From: Nocardia acidivorans NBRC 108247
GTDB taxonomy: Bacteria > Actinomycetota > Actinomycetes > Mycobacteriales > Mycobacteriaceae
Assembly (NCBI RefSeq): GCF_001625085.1
Contig: NZ_BDAW01000044.1
Coordinates: 1-64,000, forward strand
Length of the DNA stretch: 64,000 bases
Direction of reading: 5' to 3'
Position numbers and translations under genes: made by a program. Positions 8,517-16,382 of this stretch are shown here, piece after piece. How positions within the stretch are numbered: position 1 is the first letter of the stretch; each line of letters opens with the position of its first letter. The notes under the pieces were generated by a model. That model worked only from the letters and a program-made list of their open reading frames with translations. It searched no databases and was not told where the DNA came from.

Positions 8517-9107
8517 ATGGCTATTCTCCCGATCGTCATCGTCGGCGACCCGGTTCTGCACAACCCGACCGAGAAGGTCACGCAGACACCCGAGGAACTG
8601 GCCGAGTTGATCGCGGACATGTACGAAACCCTGGACGCCGCGCACGGTGTCGGTTTGGCCGCCAATCAGGTCGGCGTACCGCTGCGACTGTTCGTCTACG
8701 ACTGCCCCGACGAGGGTCCCGACGGCACGGTGGTGCGGCGCCGCGGTGCGGTGATCAATCCGGTGCTGGAGACCTCCGAGATTCCCGAGACCATGCCCGA
8801 TCCCGAGGACGACGAAGAGGGCTGCCTCTCGGTTCCGGGCGAGCAGTTCCCCACCGGGCGCGCGGAGTGGGCGAAGGTCACCGGCACCGATGAGCACGGC
8901 GCACCGGTCGAGATCGAGGGCGAGGGTTTCTTCGCCCGCATGCTCCAGCACGAGACCGGACATCTGGACGGCTTCCTCTACGTGGATGTGCTGATGGGCC
9001 GCTATGCCCGCAGCGCGAAGAAGGCCATCAAGCGAAACGGCTGGGGCACACCCGGTTTGAGCTGGATTCCGGGCACCGTCCCGGATCCGTTCGGGCATGA
9101 CGACTGA
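8517..9107 (+). CDS. def: peptide deformylase
   Basis: Def removes the formyl group from the N-terminal methionine of new proteins in the cytosol. The 196-residue protein has all three signature motifs: GVGLAANQVG (residues 44-53), EGCLS (101-105) and QHETGH (144-149). Cys103, His145 and His149 are the metal ligands. The ATG at 8517 gives the normal N-terminus MAILPIV. No Shine-Dalgarno is visible, but TAGGCT lies seven bases upstream, which suggests a leaderless transcript. It overlaps the following GNAT gene by 11 bp, so the two are translationally coupled. Confidence 0.96.
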   Translation: MAILPIVIVGDPVLHNPTEKVTQTPEELAELIADMYETLDAAHGVGLAANQVGVPLRLFVYDCPDEGPDGTVVRRRGAVINPVLETSEIPETMPDPEDDEEGCLSVPGEQFPTGRAEWAKVTGTDEHGAPVEIEGEGFFARMLQHETGHLDGFLYVDVLMGRYARSAKKAIKRNGWGTPGLSWIPGTVPDPFGHDD

Positions 9108-10065
9108 CCCCCATTCCCGTGCCGCCGCACTGCCGCCCCTCGGCCGGAGGGTGGTGGTGCGCTATCGCCTGCCCGAGGGGTATCCGCAGCCGCTCACCGA
9201 TGTGATCGGCGAACTCATCGCGACCGATCCGCTGACCGTGCGCACCGGCGACGGCCAGGTGGTGTCGGTGGCGTGGGATCGGGTGGTGGCGTGGAAGGAA
9301 TTGGGCCCCAGGCCCATTCGGACCAGTGAGATCCGCGCGCTGGAGGCGGCGGCGGCCGACGGCTGGCCGGGCACCCAGCGCGCCTGGATCGACGGCTGGC
9401 TGCTGCGCGCCGGTGAGGGATATACCGGGCGCGCGAATTCCGCTGTACCGCTGGGTGGTTCGGACGGACCTGCGCTGACCTCCACCGATACCGTGCACCG
9501 GATCGGCGAGTGGTACACCGCGCGGGGGCTTCCGCTGCAACTGCTGCTGCCGGATCGGCTGGCGCTGGCGCCCGCGGGCTGGCGCACCTGGAACGAGACC
9601 CAGGTGCTCGCGGTCGATATCGCGACCATGGTGCTACCGCCCGGACCGTCCATGGTGCGCATCACCGGTACGCCCGATGGCGCATGGCTGTCCATGCACC
9701 GGCATCGCGGCGGTGATACCGAGATCGGCTCGACGCCGACCGTGCAGGTGCTCACCGCGGTGCGGGACGGTGAATTGGGTTTCGCCACACTGGGTCTGCC
9801 CACTCCGCTGGCCATCGGCCGCGCGGCCGTCACCGGCGCACCCGATGGCCGGCGCTGGGTCGGGCTGACCTGCGTCGCGGTGGCGGCCGAACATCGCAGG
9901 CACGGGCTGGGCGCGCTGGTGTGCGCGGAATTGATCCGCTGGGGGCAGACACGCGGGGCCACGCACGCCTATGTTCAGGTGCAGGCCGATAATGCGCCGG
10001 CGCTGGCGCTGTACCGGGAGCTCGGCTTCATCGATCATCACCGGTACCGGTACGCCGCACCCTGA
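9097..10065 (+). CDS. GNAT-family N-acetyltransferase (Rv0428c family)
   Basis: The 322-residue protein has an N-terminal SH3-like/unknown region (to about residue 80) and a C-terminal GNAT fold. The acetyl-CoA-binding stretch is CVAVAAEHRRHGLG near residue 258, followed by AYVQVQADNAPALALYRELGF, the typical end of the domain (quoted here as two parts: AYVQVQADN and ALALYRELGF). GNAT enzymes move an acetyl group from acetyl-CoA to an amine; the acceptor here is unknown. It overlaps def and is followed by xthA, the same order as Rv0429c-Rv0427c. A role linked to N-terminal processing is only a guess from context. Confidence 0.85.
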   Translation: MTTDPHSRAAALPPLGRRVVVRYRLPEGYPQPLTDVIGELIATDPLTVRTGDGQVVSVAWDRVVAWKELGPRPIRTSEIRALEAAAADGWPGTQRAWIDGWLLRAGEGYTGRANSAVPLGGSDGPALTSTDTVHRIGEWYTARGLPLQLLLPDRLALAPAGWRTWNETQVLAVDIATMVLPPGPSMVRITGTPDGAWLSMHRHRGGDTEIGSTPTVQVLTAVRDGELGFATLGLPTPLAIGRAAVTGAPDGRRWVGLTCVAVAAEHRRHGLGALVCAELIRWGQTRGATHAYVQVQADNAPALALYRELGFIDHHRYRYAAP

Positions 10066-10111
10066 TCGGCCCCGGATTTTCCGAAAGTCCATATTTCCGA
10101 AAGGCTTTGCT

Positions 10112-10927
10112 GTGCGTCTCGCGACCTGGAACGTGAATTCGATTCGCTCCCGGCAGGATCGGGTGCTGGCGTGGCTGGATAGGACGGATATCGATGTGCT
10201 GGCCATGCAGGAGACCAAGTGCAAGGACGAGCAGTTCCCGTTCGAGGCCTTCGAGGCCGCCGGGTACGAGGTCGCGCATGCGGGGCACAGTCAGTGGAAC
10301 GGGGTCGCCATCGCCTCGCGCGTCGGGCTCGATGACGTGGAGATCGGTTTCCCGGATCAGCCCGGTTTCGACAAGGACGCGGGCGAATCACTGCTGAGCG
10401 CGCCGGTGGTGGAGGCGCGGGCGATCGGCGCGACCTGCGGCGGAGTGCGGGTGTGGAGCCTGTACGTGCCCAACGGTCGCGCGCTCGACGATCCGCACTA
10501 CACCTACAAGCTGGAATGGCTTGCGGCGCTGCGCGATGCGGGCAGTAAGTGGCTGAGTGAGGATCCGAACGCGCAGATCGCGCTGGTCGGCGATTGGAAT
10601 ATCGCGCCCACCGATGCCGATGTGTGGTCGCCGGAGTTCTTCGAGGGCAAGACGCACACCTCCGAGCCCGAGCGCGCCGCGTTCGAGGCCGTGACCGAGG
10701 CGGGCTTCACCGATGTGATGCGGCCGTTCCACCCCGGACCGGGCGTCTACACCTACTGGGATTACACCCAGCTGCGCTTCCCCCGCAAGGAGGGCATGCG
10801 CATCGATTTCATTCTGGGCTCACCGGATCTGTCCGCCCGGGTCACCGAGGCGAATGTGGACCGCGAGGAGCGAAAGGGCAAGGGCGCCAGCGATCATGCG
10901 CCCGTGGTCGCGGTCCTCGCGGACTGA
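10112..10927 (+). CDS. xthA: exodeoxyribonuclease III (AP endonuclease)
   Basis: XthA is the class II AP endonuclease / 3'-5' exonuclease of base-excision repair. The 271-residue protein has the family motifs in order: TWNVNS at the N-terminus, MQETK (residues 32-36, catalytic Glu), LYVPNGR, GDWNIAP, RIDFILGS and SDHAPV (catalytic His). The GTG at 10112 gives the standard N-terminus VRLATWNVNS, and AAAGG lies nine bases upstream. The frame is open further 5' but that part has no homology to the family. It follows the GNAT gene after 46 bp and is probably cotranscribed with it. Confidence 0.95.
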   Translation: MRLATWNVNSIRSRQDRVLAWLDRTDIDVLAMQETKCKDEQFPFEAFEAAGYEVAHAGHSQWNGVAIASRVGLDDVEIGFPDQPGFDKDAGESLLSAPVVEARAIGATCGGVRVWSLYVPNGRALDDPHYTYKLEWLAALRDAGSKWLSEDPNAQIALVGDWNIAPTDADVWSPEFFEGKTHTSEPERAAFEAVTEAGFTDVMRPFHPGPGVYTYWDYTQLRFPRKEGMRIDFILGSPDLSARVTEANVDREERKGKGASDHAPVVAVLAD

Positions 10928-10930
10928 GCG

Positions 10931-11569
10931 CTAGGCCGGGCGGGTCTTGATGGCATCCCGGGAGATGAATACGTCATAGCTGCCGCCGGTGGCGATGACG
11001 GCATTGCCGTAGGCCGAGCGCACGAACGGTTTGGTGTACCAGGACTGGTCCTTCATATCCTTGAAGAAGTCACCGTCGCCGCCATTGAGGAAGATCTGAT
11101 TCTGCTTGGTGGCGATACCGTCCAGGCGCTGGCCGTAGAGCCGGGTCACCTTGTAACCGGAGTTGAAGCCGAGCGCGTTCACCCACGGTTCCAGCTCGAC
11201 GATATTGGCCTGCAACACCCACATATCGCCCTCGACTTGGTATTTCAGATGCTGTTCGTCATGGTCCTTGTCCCCGTACAGGGTTAGGTCGACATCCATC
11301 ATGTGCTCCTGCCCGGCGACGGGCGTGGTCACGATATGCGCCGCCTTGATCTCACCGGTGAGGCCGAGGAACGTCTGTAGCAGCGTGGTGATCCAAAGGA
11401 TCACCACCGCAACGAGAATCAGGGACACCGCGCCCGCGCCCCGGCCGGCGATGACTTTGAAGCCCACCTTGCGTGCCTTGAACAGCGCGGTCACGAGTAG
11501 AGCGATCGCACCGATCGCGAGCACGGCAATCAGGATCTGAATCCAGCCGAAGGACACCGGGAAGACCAT
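10931..11569 (-). CDS. membrane protein of unknown function with two N-terminal TM segments
   Basis: I do not recognise this 212-residue protein. Two transmembrane segments lie at about residues 8-28 and 46-68. About 140 residues follow that are predicted to be extracytoplasmic, with a conserved look (HMMDVDLTLYG, YQVEGDMWVLQANIVE, YKVTRLYGQR). It ends three bases from the convergent xthA gene. The outer domain has no cysteines and no recognisable catalytic motif. A gene of this kind is common beside xthA in Nocardia as far as I recall, but no function is assigned. Confidence 0.72.
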   Translation of the reverse strand: MVFPVSFGWIQILIAVLAIGAIALLVTALFKARKVGFKVIAGRGAGAVSLILVAVVILWITTLLQTFLGLTGEIKAAHIVTTPVAGQEHMMDVDLTLYGDKDHDEQHLKYQVEGDMWVLQANIVELEPWVNALGFNSGYKVTRLYGQRLDGIATKQNQIFLNGGDGDFFKDMKDQSWYTKPFVRSAYGNAVIATGGSYDVFISRDAIKTRPA

Positions 11570-11687
11570 GCCGTAGTTGTACCCGGTTATACCGACACAT
11601 CACAGCAGGTCATAAACGAAATATGCGTGTCATGTCGGCGCGTCACCAAACACGCCGTGTAGACACGCTTCTCGCCCTCTGACACAC

Positions 11688-11719
11688 CCCGGCCCCCGCA
11701 CCTCGGTGCGGGGGCCGGG
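11688..11719. terminator. strong GC hairpin downstream of fadE5
   Basis: CCCGGCCCCCGCACC and GGTGCGGGGGCCGGG form a perfect 15-bp stem around two bases (in practice a slightly larger loop). It lies 15 bp beyond the stop of the minus-strand fadE5 gene. No U-tract follows, so termination may be of the non-canonical type seen in actinobacteria. Confidence 0.7.
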
Positions 11720-11733
11720 AGATCTCGGAGAGG

Positions 11734-13560
11734 TCAGAAAGCGGCCTCGTCCAGCTTCATGATGTCGTTATCGAGGTTCTCCACGACCGAGCGGACGCCG
11801 GTGATGAGCGGCAGCTTGTTCTTGGCGAAGAACGACGCCACGGCGACCTTACCGGTGTAGAAGTTCTTGTCCTTCTCCGCCGCACCGGCATCGAGCGCCG
11901 CCTGCGCGATGGTGGCCTGCTCCAGCAGTCGCCAGCCGATGACGAGATCGCCTACGGCGTACAGGAATCGGACCGAACCGAGGCCGACCTTGTACAGCTC
12001 CTCCGGAGTCTGCTGCGCGGCCATCAGGTAGCCGGTCAGCGCCGCCGCCATGCCCTGCACATCGGCCAGGGCCGTGCCGAGCAGTCCGCGCTCGATCTTG
12101 AACTGATCGGGTCCGCCGTCGATGAACTTCTGGATGAGCCCGGCCACATGCGCCAGCGCCACACCCTTGTCGCGAATGATCTTGCGGAAGAAGAAGTCCT
12201 GCGCCTGGATGGCGGTGGTGCCCTCGTACAGCGAGTCGATCTTGCAGTCGCGGATGTACTGCTCGATCGGGTAGTCCTGCAGGTAGCCCGAACCACCCAG
12301 GGTCTGCAGCGATTCGGTGAGCGATTCGTAGGCGCGATCGGAACCGCAGCCCTTCACCACCGGCAGCAGCAGATCGTTGACGCGCTCGGCCAATTCGGCG
12401 TCGATACCGTAATTCGCCTGTGCCACATCGGCGTTCTGGTACGAGGCGCAGTACATGTACAGCGCGCGCAGGCCCTCGGCGTACGCCTTCTGGGTGGCCA
12501 GCGAGCGGCGCACATCCGGGTGGTGGGTAATGGTGACGCGCGGGGCGGCCTTATCGGTCATCTGGGTCAGGTCCGCGCCCTGGACGCGCTGCTTGGCGTA
12601 TTCGAGCGCGTTCAGGTAGCCGGTGGACAGCGCGCCGGTGGCCTTGGTGCCCACCATCATTCGTGCGTTCTCGATGACCTTGAACATCTGCGCGATGCCA
12701 TTGTGCTTATCGCCGACCAGGTAGCCCACGGCGGGGACGTCGCCGCCGAAGGTGATCTCACAGGTGGGCGAGGACTTGATGCCCATCTTGTGCTCGACGC
12801 CGGTGACCAGCGCGCCGTTCCGCTCACCGATCGCCATGGTCTCGGGATCGAAGTGGAAGCGCGGCACGATGAACAGCGACAGGCCCTTGGTGCCCGGTCC
12901 GGCGCCCTCGGGGCGGGCCAGCACCAGGTGGAAGATGTTCTCGGCGGTATCGCCGACGTCGCCGCCGGAGATGAAGCGCTTCACACCCTCGATATGCCAG
13001 GTGCCGTCGGGCTGTTCGATGGCCTTGGTGCGGCCCATGCCGACATCGGAGCCGGCATCGGGCTCGGTGAGCACCATGGTGCCGCCCCAGCGGTGCTCCC
13101 AGGCGTACGCGCCCCAGCGCTTCTGCTGCTCATTGCCCTCTTCGAAGATGACCTTGTGCATGAGCGGACCCATATTGAAGAAGCTGGCCGAGTTGTTGGC
13201 GGCCACGATCATCTCCTGGATGCCCCATACGAGGGCGTTCGGCGCGTACACGCCGCCCATCTCCTCGGGCATGCCCAGACCGGAGTAACCGGCCTCGTTC
13301 ACCGCGGCGACGGTCTTGCGCAGCAGGTCCGGCACGATGATGGTGTGGTTCGCGGCGTCGAATTCGACCGGGGTGCGGTCACCCTCGACGAAGGATTCGG
13401 CAATGGGCCCCTCGGCGAGGCGCACCACCTCGGTGAGCATGTCACGGACGGTCTCGCTGTCGAGATCGCCGTAGGCGCCCTGATCGAGCAGCGCCCCGAT
13501 TCCCAGCACTTCGAACAAGTTGAACTCGATATCTCGTAGGTTCGCCTTGTAGTGGGACAC
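11734..13560 (-). CDS. fadE5: acyl-CoA dehydrogenase, FadE5 type
   Basis: The 608-residue flavoprotein oxidises acyl-CoA to trans-2-enoyl-CoA in beta-oxidation. It belongs to the long (about 610 aa) acyl-CoA dehydrogenase class with an extra C-terminal domain, like M. tuberculosis FadE5 (Rv0244c), with the shared N-terminus SHYKANLRDIEFNLFE. FAD/acyl-CoA contact segments include MVLTEPDAGSDVG, EHKMGIKSSPTCEI and the C-terminal LGGSGYLQDYP. The GTG at 13560 was chosen because GAGGAGG lies about eight bases upstream and it gives the family N-terminus. The frame stays open to 13776 but that extension is not family-like. The gene is monocistronic, ended by a GC hairpin. Confidence 0.93.
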   Translation of the reverse strand: MSHYKANLRDIEFNLFEVLGIGALLDQGAYGDLDSETVRDMLTEVVRLAEGPIAESFVEGDRTPVEFDAANHTIIVPDLLRKTVAAVNEAGYSGLGMPEEMGGVYAPNALVWGIQEMIVAANNSASFFNMGPLMHKVIFEEGNEQQKRWGAYAWEHRWGGTMVLTEPDAGSDVGMGRTKAIEQPDGTWHIEGVKRFISGGDVGDTAENIFHLVLARPEGAGPGTKGLSLFIVPRFHFDPETMAIGERNGALVTGVEHKMGIKSSPTCEITFGGDVPAVGYLVGDKHNGIAQMFKVIENARMMVGTKATGALSTGYLNALEYAKQRVQGADLTQMTDKAAPRVTITHHPDVRRSLATQKAYAEGLRALYMYCASYQNADVAQANYGIDAELAERVNDLLLPVVKGCGSDRAYESLTESLQTLGGSGYLQDYPIEQYIRDCKIDSLYEGTTAIQAQDFFFRKIIRDKGVALAHVAGLIQKFIDGGPDQFKIERGLLGTALADVQGMAAALTGYLMAAQQTPEELYKVGLGSVRFLYAVGDLVIGWRLLEQATIAQAALDAGAAEKDKNFYTGKVAVASFFAKNKLPLITGVRSVVENLDNDIMKLDEAAF

Positions 13561-13646
13561 GGGAATGGCCTCCTCGCCTAGGTCTTCTTGATCAGAGCGA
13601 AGTTTGCCGTACGGCCGTCCGGCTACGCCACCGTAGGCTGTAAATA

Positions 13647-13671
13647 TTTGCCCCCGCTTCGCTCCGGCGGG
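13647..13671 (-). repeat. single copy of the GGAGCGAAGCGG-type intergenic motif
   Basis: Read on the minus strand, CCCGCCGGAGCGAAGCGGGG followed by GCAAA is nearly the same as the core of the 39-bp repeats at 1-78. It lies about 90 bp upstream of the fadE5 start, again in a promoter region. Three copies in 64 kb suggest a dispersed short intergenic element. Confidence 0.6.
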
Positions 13672-13960
13672 TTCACGGGCCCCTTGGCACCGCTTCTTCC
13701 CACCCTCCGCTCCTGTGCGGCGCTCCCCCGCTCCACTCGGTCCAGAAACGGGGCGGGCCGCGAACATGAATGTCACAACATTGTGGGGCGGGTCACAAAC
13801 CCGATGTGATCATGCACCTTGCCGGGCGGCGCGGCCGTTGAGGGTGCATGCTTGCTGCGGGGTAACTGTCACCGGGGTGGCGGGGACGTCGGCGGCAATG
13901 CGCTCGCGCAGCAGCCGCGCCGTCATGGGACCCAGAACGCCTTGGGCCACAAGGATTTTT
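13672..13960. other. gene-poor stretch upstream of fadE5
   Basis: No supportable gene was found here. The short readings on both strands lack recognisable motifs, and codon use does not favour one frame. It probably holds the fadE5 promoter and then the start of the decayed segment that contains the yoeB remnant. Confidence 0.5.
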
Positions 13961-13987
13961 GAGCGTATCGCTCTTCAGCATGGCCGA

Positions 13988-14223
13988 GACCGGGCGGACC
14001 GCCGGGCGGTATGCCCTGTAGACGATGCCGGGCTGATCGAAGCCGCCGGTCTGGCGCATCCATCACCGCGAACGGCGAAGCCGAAGGGATCGGGAAGCCG
14101 GAACCATTGCGGCACAACCTGTCCGGATGGCGGTCGAGGCGCATCACCCAGGAACACCGACTTGTGTATCGGGTTGCCGACGGCGTGATACACATCCTGT
14201 CCCGCCGACACCGCTACGAGTGA
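13988..14223 (+). pseudogene. decayed YoeB-family toxin gene
   Basis: The 3' part translates to GIGKPEPLRHNLSG, then RSRRITQEHRLVYRV and a terminal RHRYE, the unmistakable C-terminal half of YoeB, the ribosome-dependent mRNA endonuclease toxin. The upstream half (ADRRAV, then LIEAAGLAHP, which aligns with the usual TDRK and LIEAA-DPF segments) is in another frame, so a frameshift lies around 14060-14080. Where family members read CRYHY, this copy has RRHRY, so the catalytic histidine is replaced by arginine. The tryptophan of SGYWSRR is also lost. No YefM-type antitoxin frame was found upstream. The copy is therefore most likely dead. Confidence 0.65.
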
Positions 14224-14300
14224 ACCGACCACCCCGGAAAAAGCGGGCCGGTGGCGCGCGTCAGTCGCCGGGTCTTCGGGTTGAACAGGGTCTCGGTCAT
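14214..14300 (-). pseudogene. 28-codon reading frame with intact start signals, probable 5' remnant of a lost gene
   Basis: An ATG at 14300 preceded by GAGGAAGACGAG, and by an AT-rich promoter-like region with a palindrome (14337-14349), opens a frame starting MTETLFNPKTRRLTRATG. It stops after 28 codons inside the end of the yoeB remnant. It reads like the start of a longer protein, divergent from the TetR gene and cut off where the toxin remnant begins. A functional small peptide cannot be excluded. Confidence 0.45.
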
Positions 14301-14336
14301 CTCGTCTTCCTCGGTGCCGAAGCACGCTTCCTTCGT

Positions 14337-14349
14337 TAATGTAGCATTA
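14337..14349. promoter_or_regulatory. candidate operator TAATG-TAG-CATTA
   Basis: A perfect 5+3+5 inverted repeat stands in an AT-rich island between the minus-strand 28-codon frame and the plus-strand TetR gene. The position and size fit a site for the adjacent TetR regulator, whose start is 118 bp away. Confidence 0.5.
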
Positions 14350-14466
14350 TTATTCACGAACGCAGGAAATGCTCTCCCGACCGCCGCGGAGCACGAAGTT
14401 CACATACCGGCCACCCGCCGCGACCAGCCGTTCCCCTCTCCGCGCACGCTGCTATGGTCGGTGCTC

Positions 14467-15093
14467 ATGGGCACCGAATCGGCTGTACGACCCCGCCAGC
14501 GCGCGCGGCATCTCGGTCCCGAACGCCGCCGCCCGCAGGTGCTCGACACCGCCCTGCAGATCGCCGCCGACGACGGCATCGCGGCGGTCACCATTGCCGC
14601 GGTCGCCGATCGGATGAAGGTCACCCGGCCGGTGGTCTACGCCTGTTTCGCCGATCGCGTGGAACTCATCGAGGCGCTGCTGCGCCGCGAGGAGGACCTC
14701 ATGCTGACCGGAGTGATGGCCGCCCTGCCGCGCCGCCGCGTCGAGGCCGATGAGGCGGTCTTCGTGGAGGGTTTCCGCGCCCTGCTGCACACCGCGACCG
14801 CGCGACCCGATGCCTGGCGACTGCTCTACGGCAATCCCGATCCGGCCGTGGCGAGTTCATTCGGGCGCGGCCGGGAGCTCGCGGTGGAGCGCTGCACCCG
14901 GCGGCTGCGACCCACGCTCAAGGCCTGGGGCACCGAGGATGCCGAGCGCAAACTCGCCGCACTCGTCGAATTATGGGTCTCCGCGGGCGAGGGCGCGGTG
15001 CGAACACTGCTGACCGAACCGGGTGACTGGACCCCGGACACGCTCGGCGAATTCGTCGGCGCGGCGGTGTATCGAGCGCTCAGGAACGCCTGA
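14467..15093 (+). CDS. TetR/AcrR-family transcriptional regulator
   Basis: This 208-residue regulator has an N-terminal helix-turn-helix (PQVLDTALQIAADDG, then VADRMKVTRPVVYACF at about residues 45-60) and a C-terminal ligand-binding domain of the all-helical TetR type. The ATG at 14467 was chosen. A GTG lies two codons upstream, and neither has a strong ribosome-binding site. The natural target may be the palindrome at 14337-14349 and the divergent gene that is now truncated. It precedes hmgA-fahA by only 73 bp, so control of tyrosine catabolism is a second possibility. Confidence 0.88.
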   Translation: MGTESAVRPRQRARHLGPERRRPQVLDTALQIAADDGIAAVTIAAVADRMKVTRPVVYACFADRVELIEALLRREEDLMLTGVMAALPRRRVEADEAVFVEGFRALLHTATARPDAWRLLYGNPDPAVASSFGRGRELAVERCTRRLRPTLKAWGTEDAERKLAALVELWVSAGEGAVRTLLTEPGDWTPDTLGEFVGAAVYRALRNA

Positions 15094-15166
15094 GCAATTC
15101 CGCGGCCGCACCGGCAATCCGGTGGTTACGATGGAAAACGGACCATCAGTCAGCGGGAGGCGGGCG

Positions 15167-16372
15167 ATGACGTTCTATCGACAGGTGGGAGATGTGCCGC
15201 CGAAGCGGCATACCCAGCACCGGGACACCGAAGGCAAGCTCTACTACGAGGAGCTGATGGGAGAAGAGGGCTTCTCCGGCGACTCCTCGCTGCTCTATCA
15301 CCGCGGATTACCGCCCGCCATAGTGGATTCCAGCGTGTGGGTACTGCCCGAGCAGCGCACCTATCCGAATCATCCACTGCGGCACCGGCATTTGAAATTG
15401 CACGAACTGTTCCCCGAGGGCAAGCCGGAGCTCACCGATATGGTGAACGGGCGGCGGCTGCTGCTGGGCAATGCCGATGTGCGTATTTCCTATGTGGCGG
15501 CGCTGCGCGAATCGCCGCTGTATCGCAATGCCATCGGCGATGAGCTCGTCTATGTCGAATCCGGCGGCGGGGTCGTCGAGACGGTGTTCGGGACGCTGCG
15601 CGTGCACCGGGGACATCAGGTGCTGCTGCCGCGCGCCACCACGCACCGCTGGCTGCCGGACGGTCCGGAACCGTTGCGCGCCTATATTATCGAGGGCACG
15701 GGGCATATCACCCCGCCCAAGCGGTACCTGTCCAAGTACGGGCAACTGCTGGAGCATTCGCCCTACTGTGAGCGCGACCTCCATGGTCCGGCCGAACCGT
15801 TCCAGGCCACCGGCACCGATGTCGAGGTGCTGGTCAAACATCGTCCCGCCGGTGAAATCGTCGGCACCAGCATGGTTTACGCCACGCATCCCTTCGATGT
15901 GGTGGGGTGGGACGGCTGCCTGTACCCGTTCGCCTTCGATATCGCCGACTTCGAGCCGATCACCGGGCGGATTCATCAGCCGCCGCCGGCGCATCAGGCA
16001 TTCGAGGGCAATAACTTCGTGGTCTGCAATTTCGTCCCGCGCAAGGTGGACTATCACCCGCTGTCGATTCCGGTGCCCTACTACCACTCCAATGTGGACT
16101 CCGACGAGATCATGTTCTACTGCGGCGGAAACTACGAGGCGCGCAAGGGATCCGGTATCGGGCAGGGTTCGGTGTCGGTGCATCCGGGCGGCTACGCGCA
16201 CGGGCCGCAGCCGGGTGCGTACGAGCGCAGTATCGGGCTGGAGTTCTTCGACGAATTGGCCGTCATGGTCGACACCTTCCACCCCCTGCAATTGGGTGAG
16301 GCCGCACTGGCCTGTGAGGACCCCGGATACGCCTGGACCTGGTCGGGACGCGGACCGTCGGAATGGATTTGA
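15167..16372 (+). CDS. hmgA: homogentisate 1,2-dioxygenase
   Basis: HmgA opens the ring of homogentisate to maleylacetoacetate in phenylalanine/tyrosine catabolism, using non-haem iron. The 401-residue protein shows the cupin core with HRGHQVLLPRATTHRW, and the iron-site region YYHSNVDSDEIMFYCGG plus HPGGYAHGPQPG. The ATG at 15167 follows GGGAGG at the right distance and gives the family N-terminus MTFYRQVGDVP; an ATG at 15131 is less likely. fahA follows after 10 bp, so they form an operon. No maleylacetoacetate isomerase gene is adjacent. Some actinobacteria use a mycothiol- or glutathione-independent isomerase encoded elsewhere. Confidence 0.93.
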   Translation: MTFYRQVGDVPPKRHTQHRDTEGKLYYEELMGEEGFSGDSSLLYHRGLPPAIVDSSVWVLPEQRTYPNHPLRHRHLKLHELFPEGKPELTDMVNGRRLLLGNADVRISYVAALRESPLYRNAIGDELVYVESGGGVVETVFGTLRVHRGHQVLLPRATTHRWLPDGPEPLRAYIIEGTGHITPPKRYLSKYGQLLEHSPYCERDLHGPAEPFQATGTDVEVLVKHRPAGEIVGTSMVYATHPFDVVGWDGCLYPFAFDIADFEPITGRIHQPPPAHQAFEGNNFVVCNFVPRKVDYHPLSIPVPYYHSNVDSDEIMFYCGGNYEARKGSGIGQGSVSVHPGGYAHGPQPGAYERSIGLEFFDELAVMVDTFHPLQLGEAALACEDPGYAWTWSGRGPSEWI

Positions 16373-16382
16373 GAGGGTGGAT

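Noticed and set aside
13810..13926. 38-codon minus-strand frame in the gap upstream of fadE5, considered as an antitoxin for the yoeB remnant
   Set aside because: It is on the opposite strand to the toxin remnant and shows no YefM/Phd motif or ribosome-binding site.
13975..14325. 116-residue minus-strand frame across the decayed segment
   Set aside because: It is the reverse complement of the YoeB remnant and does not use the well-placed ATG at 14300.
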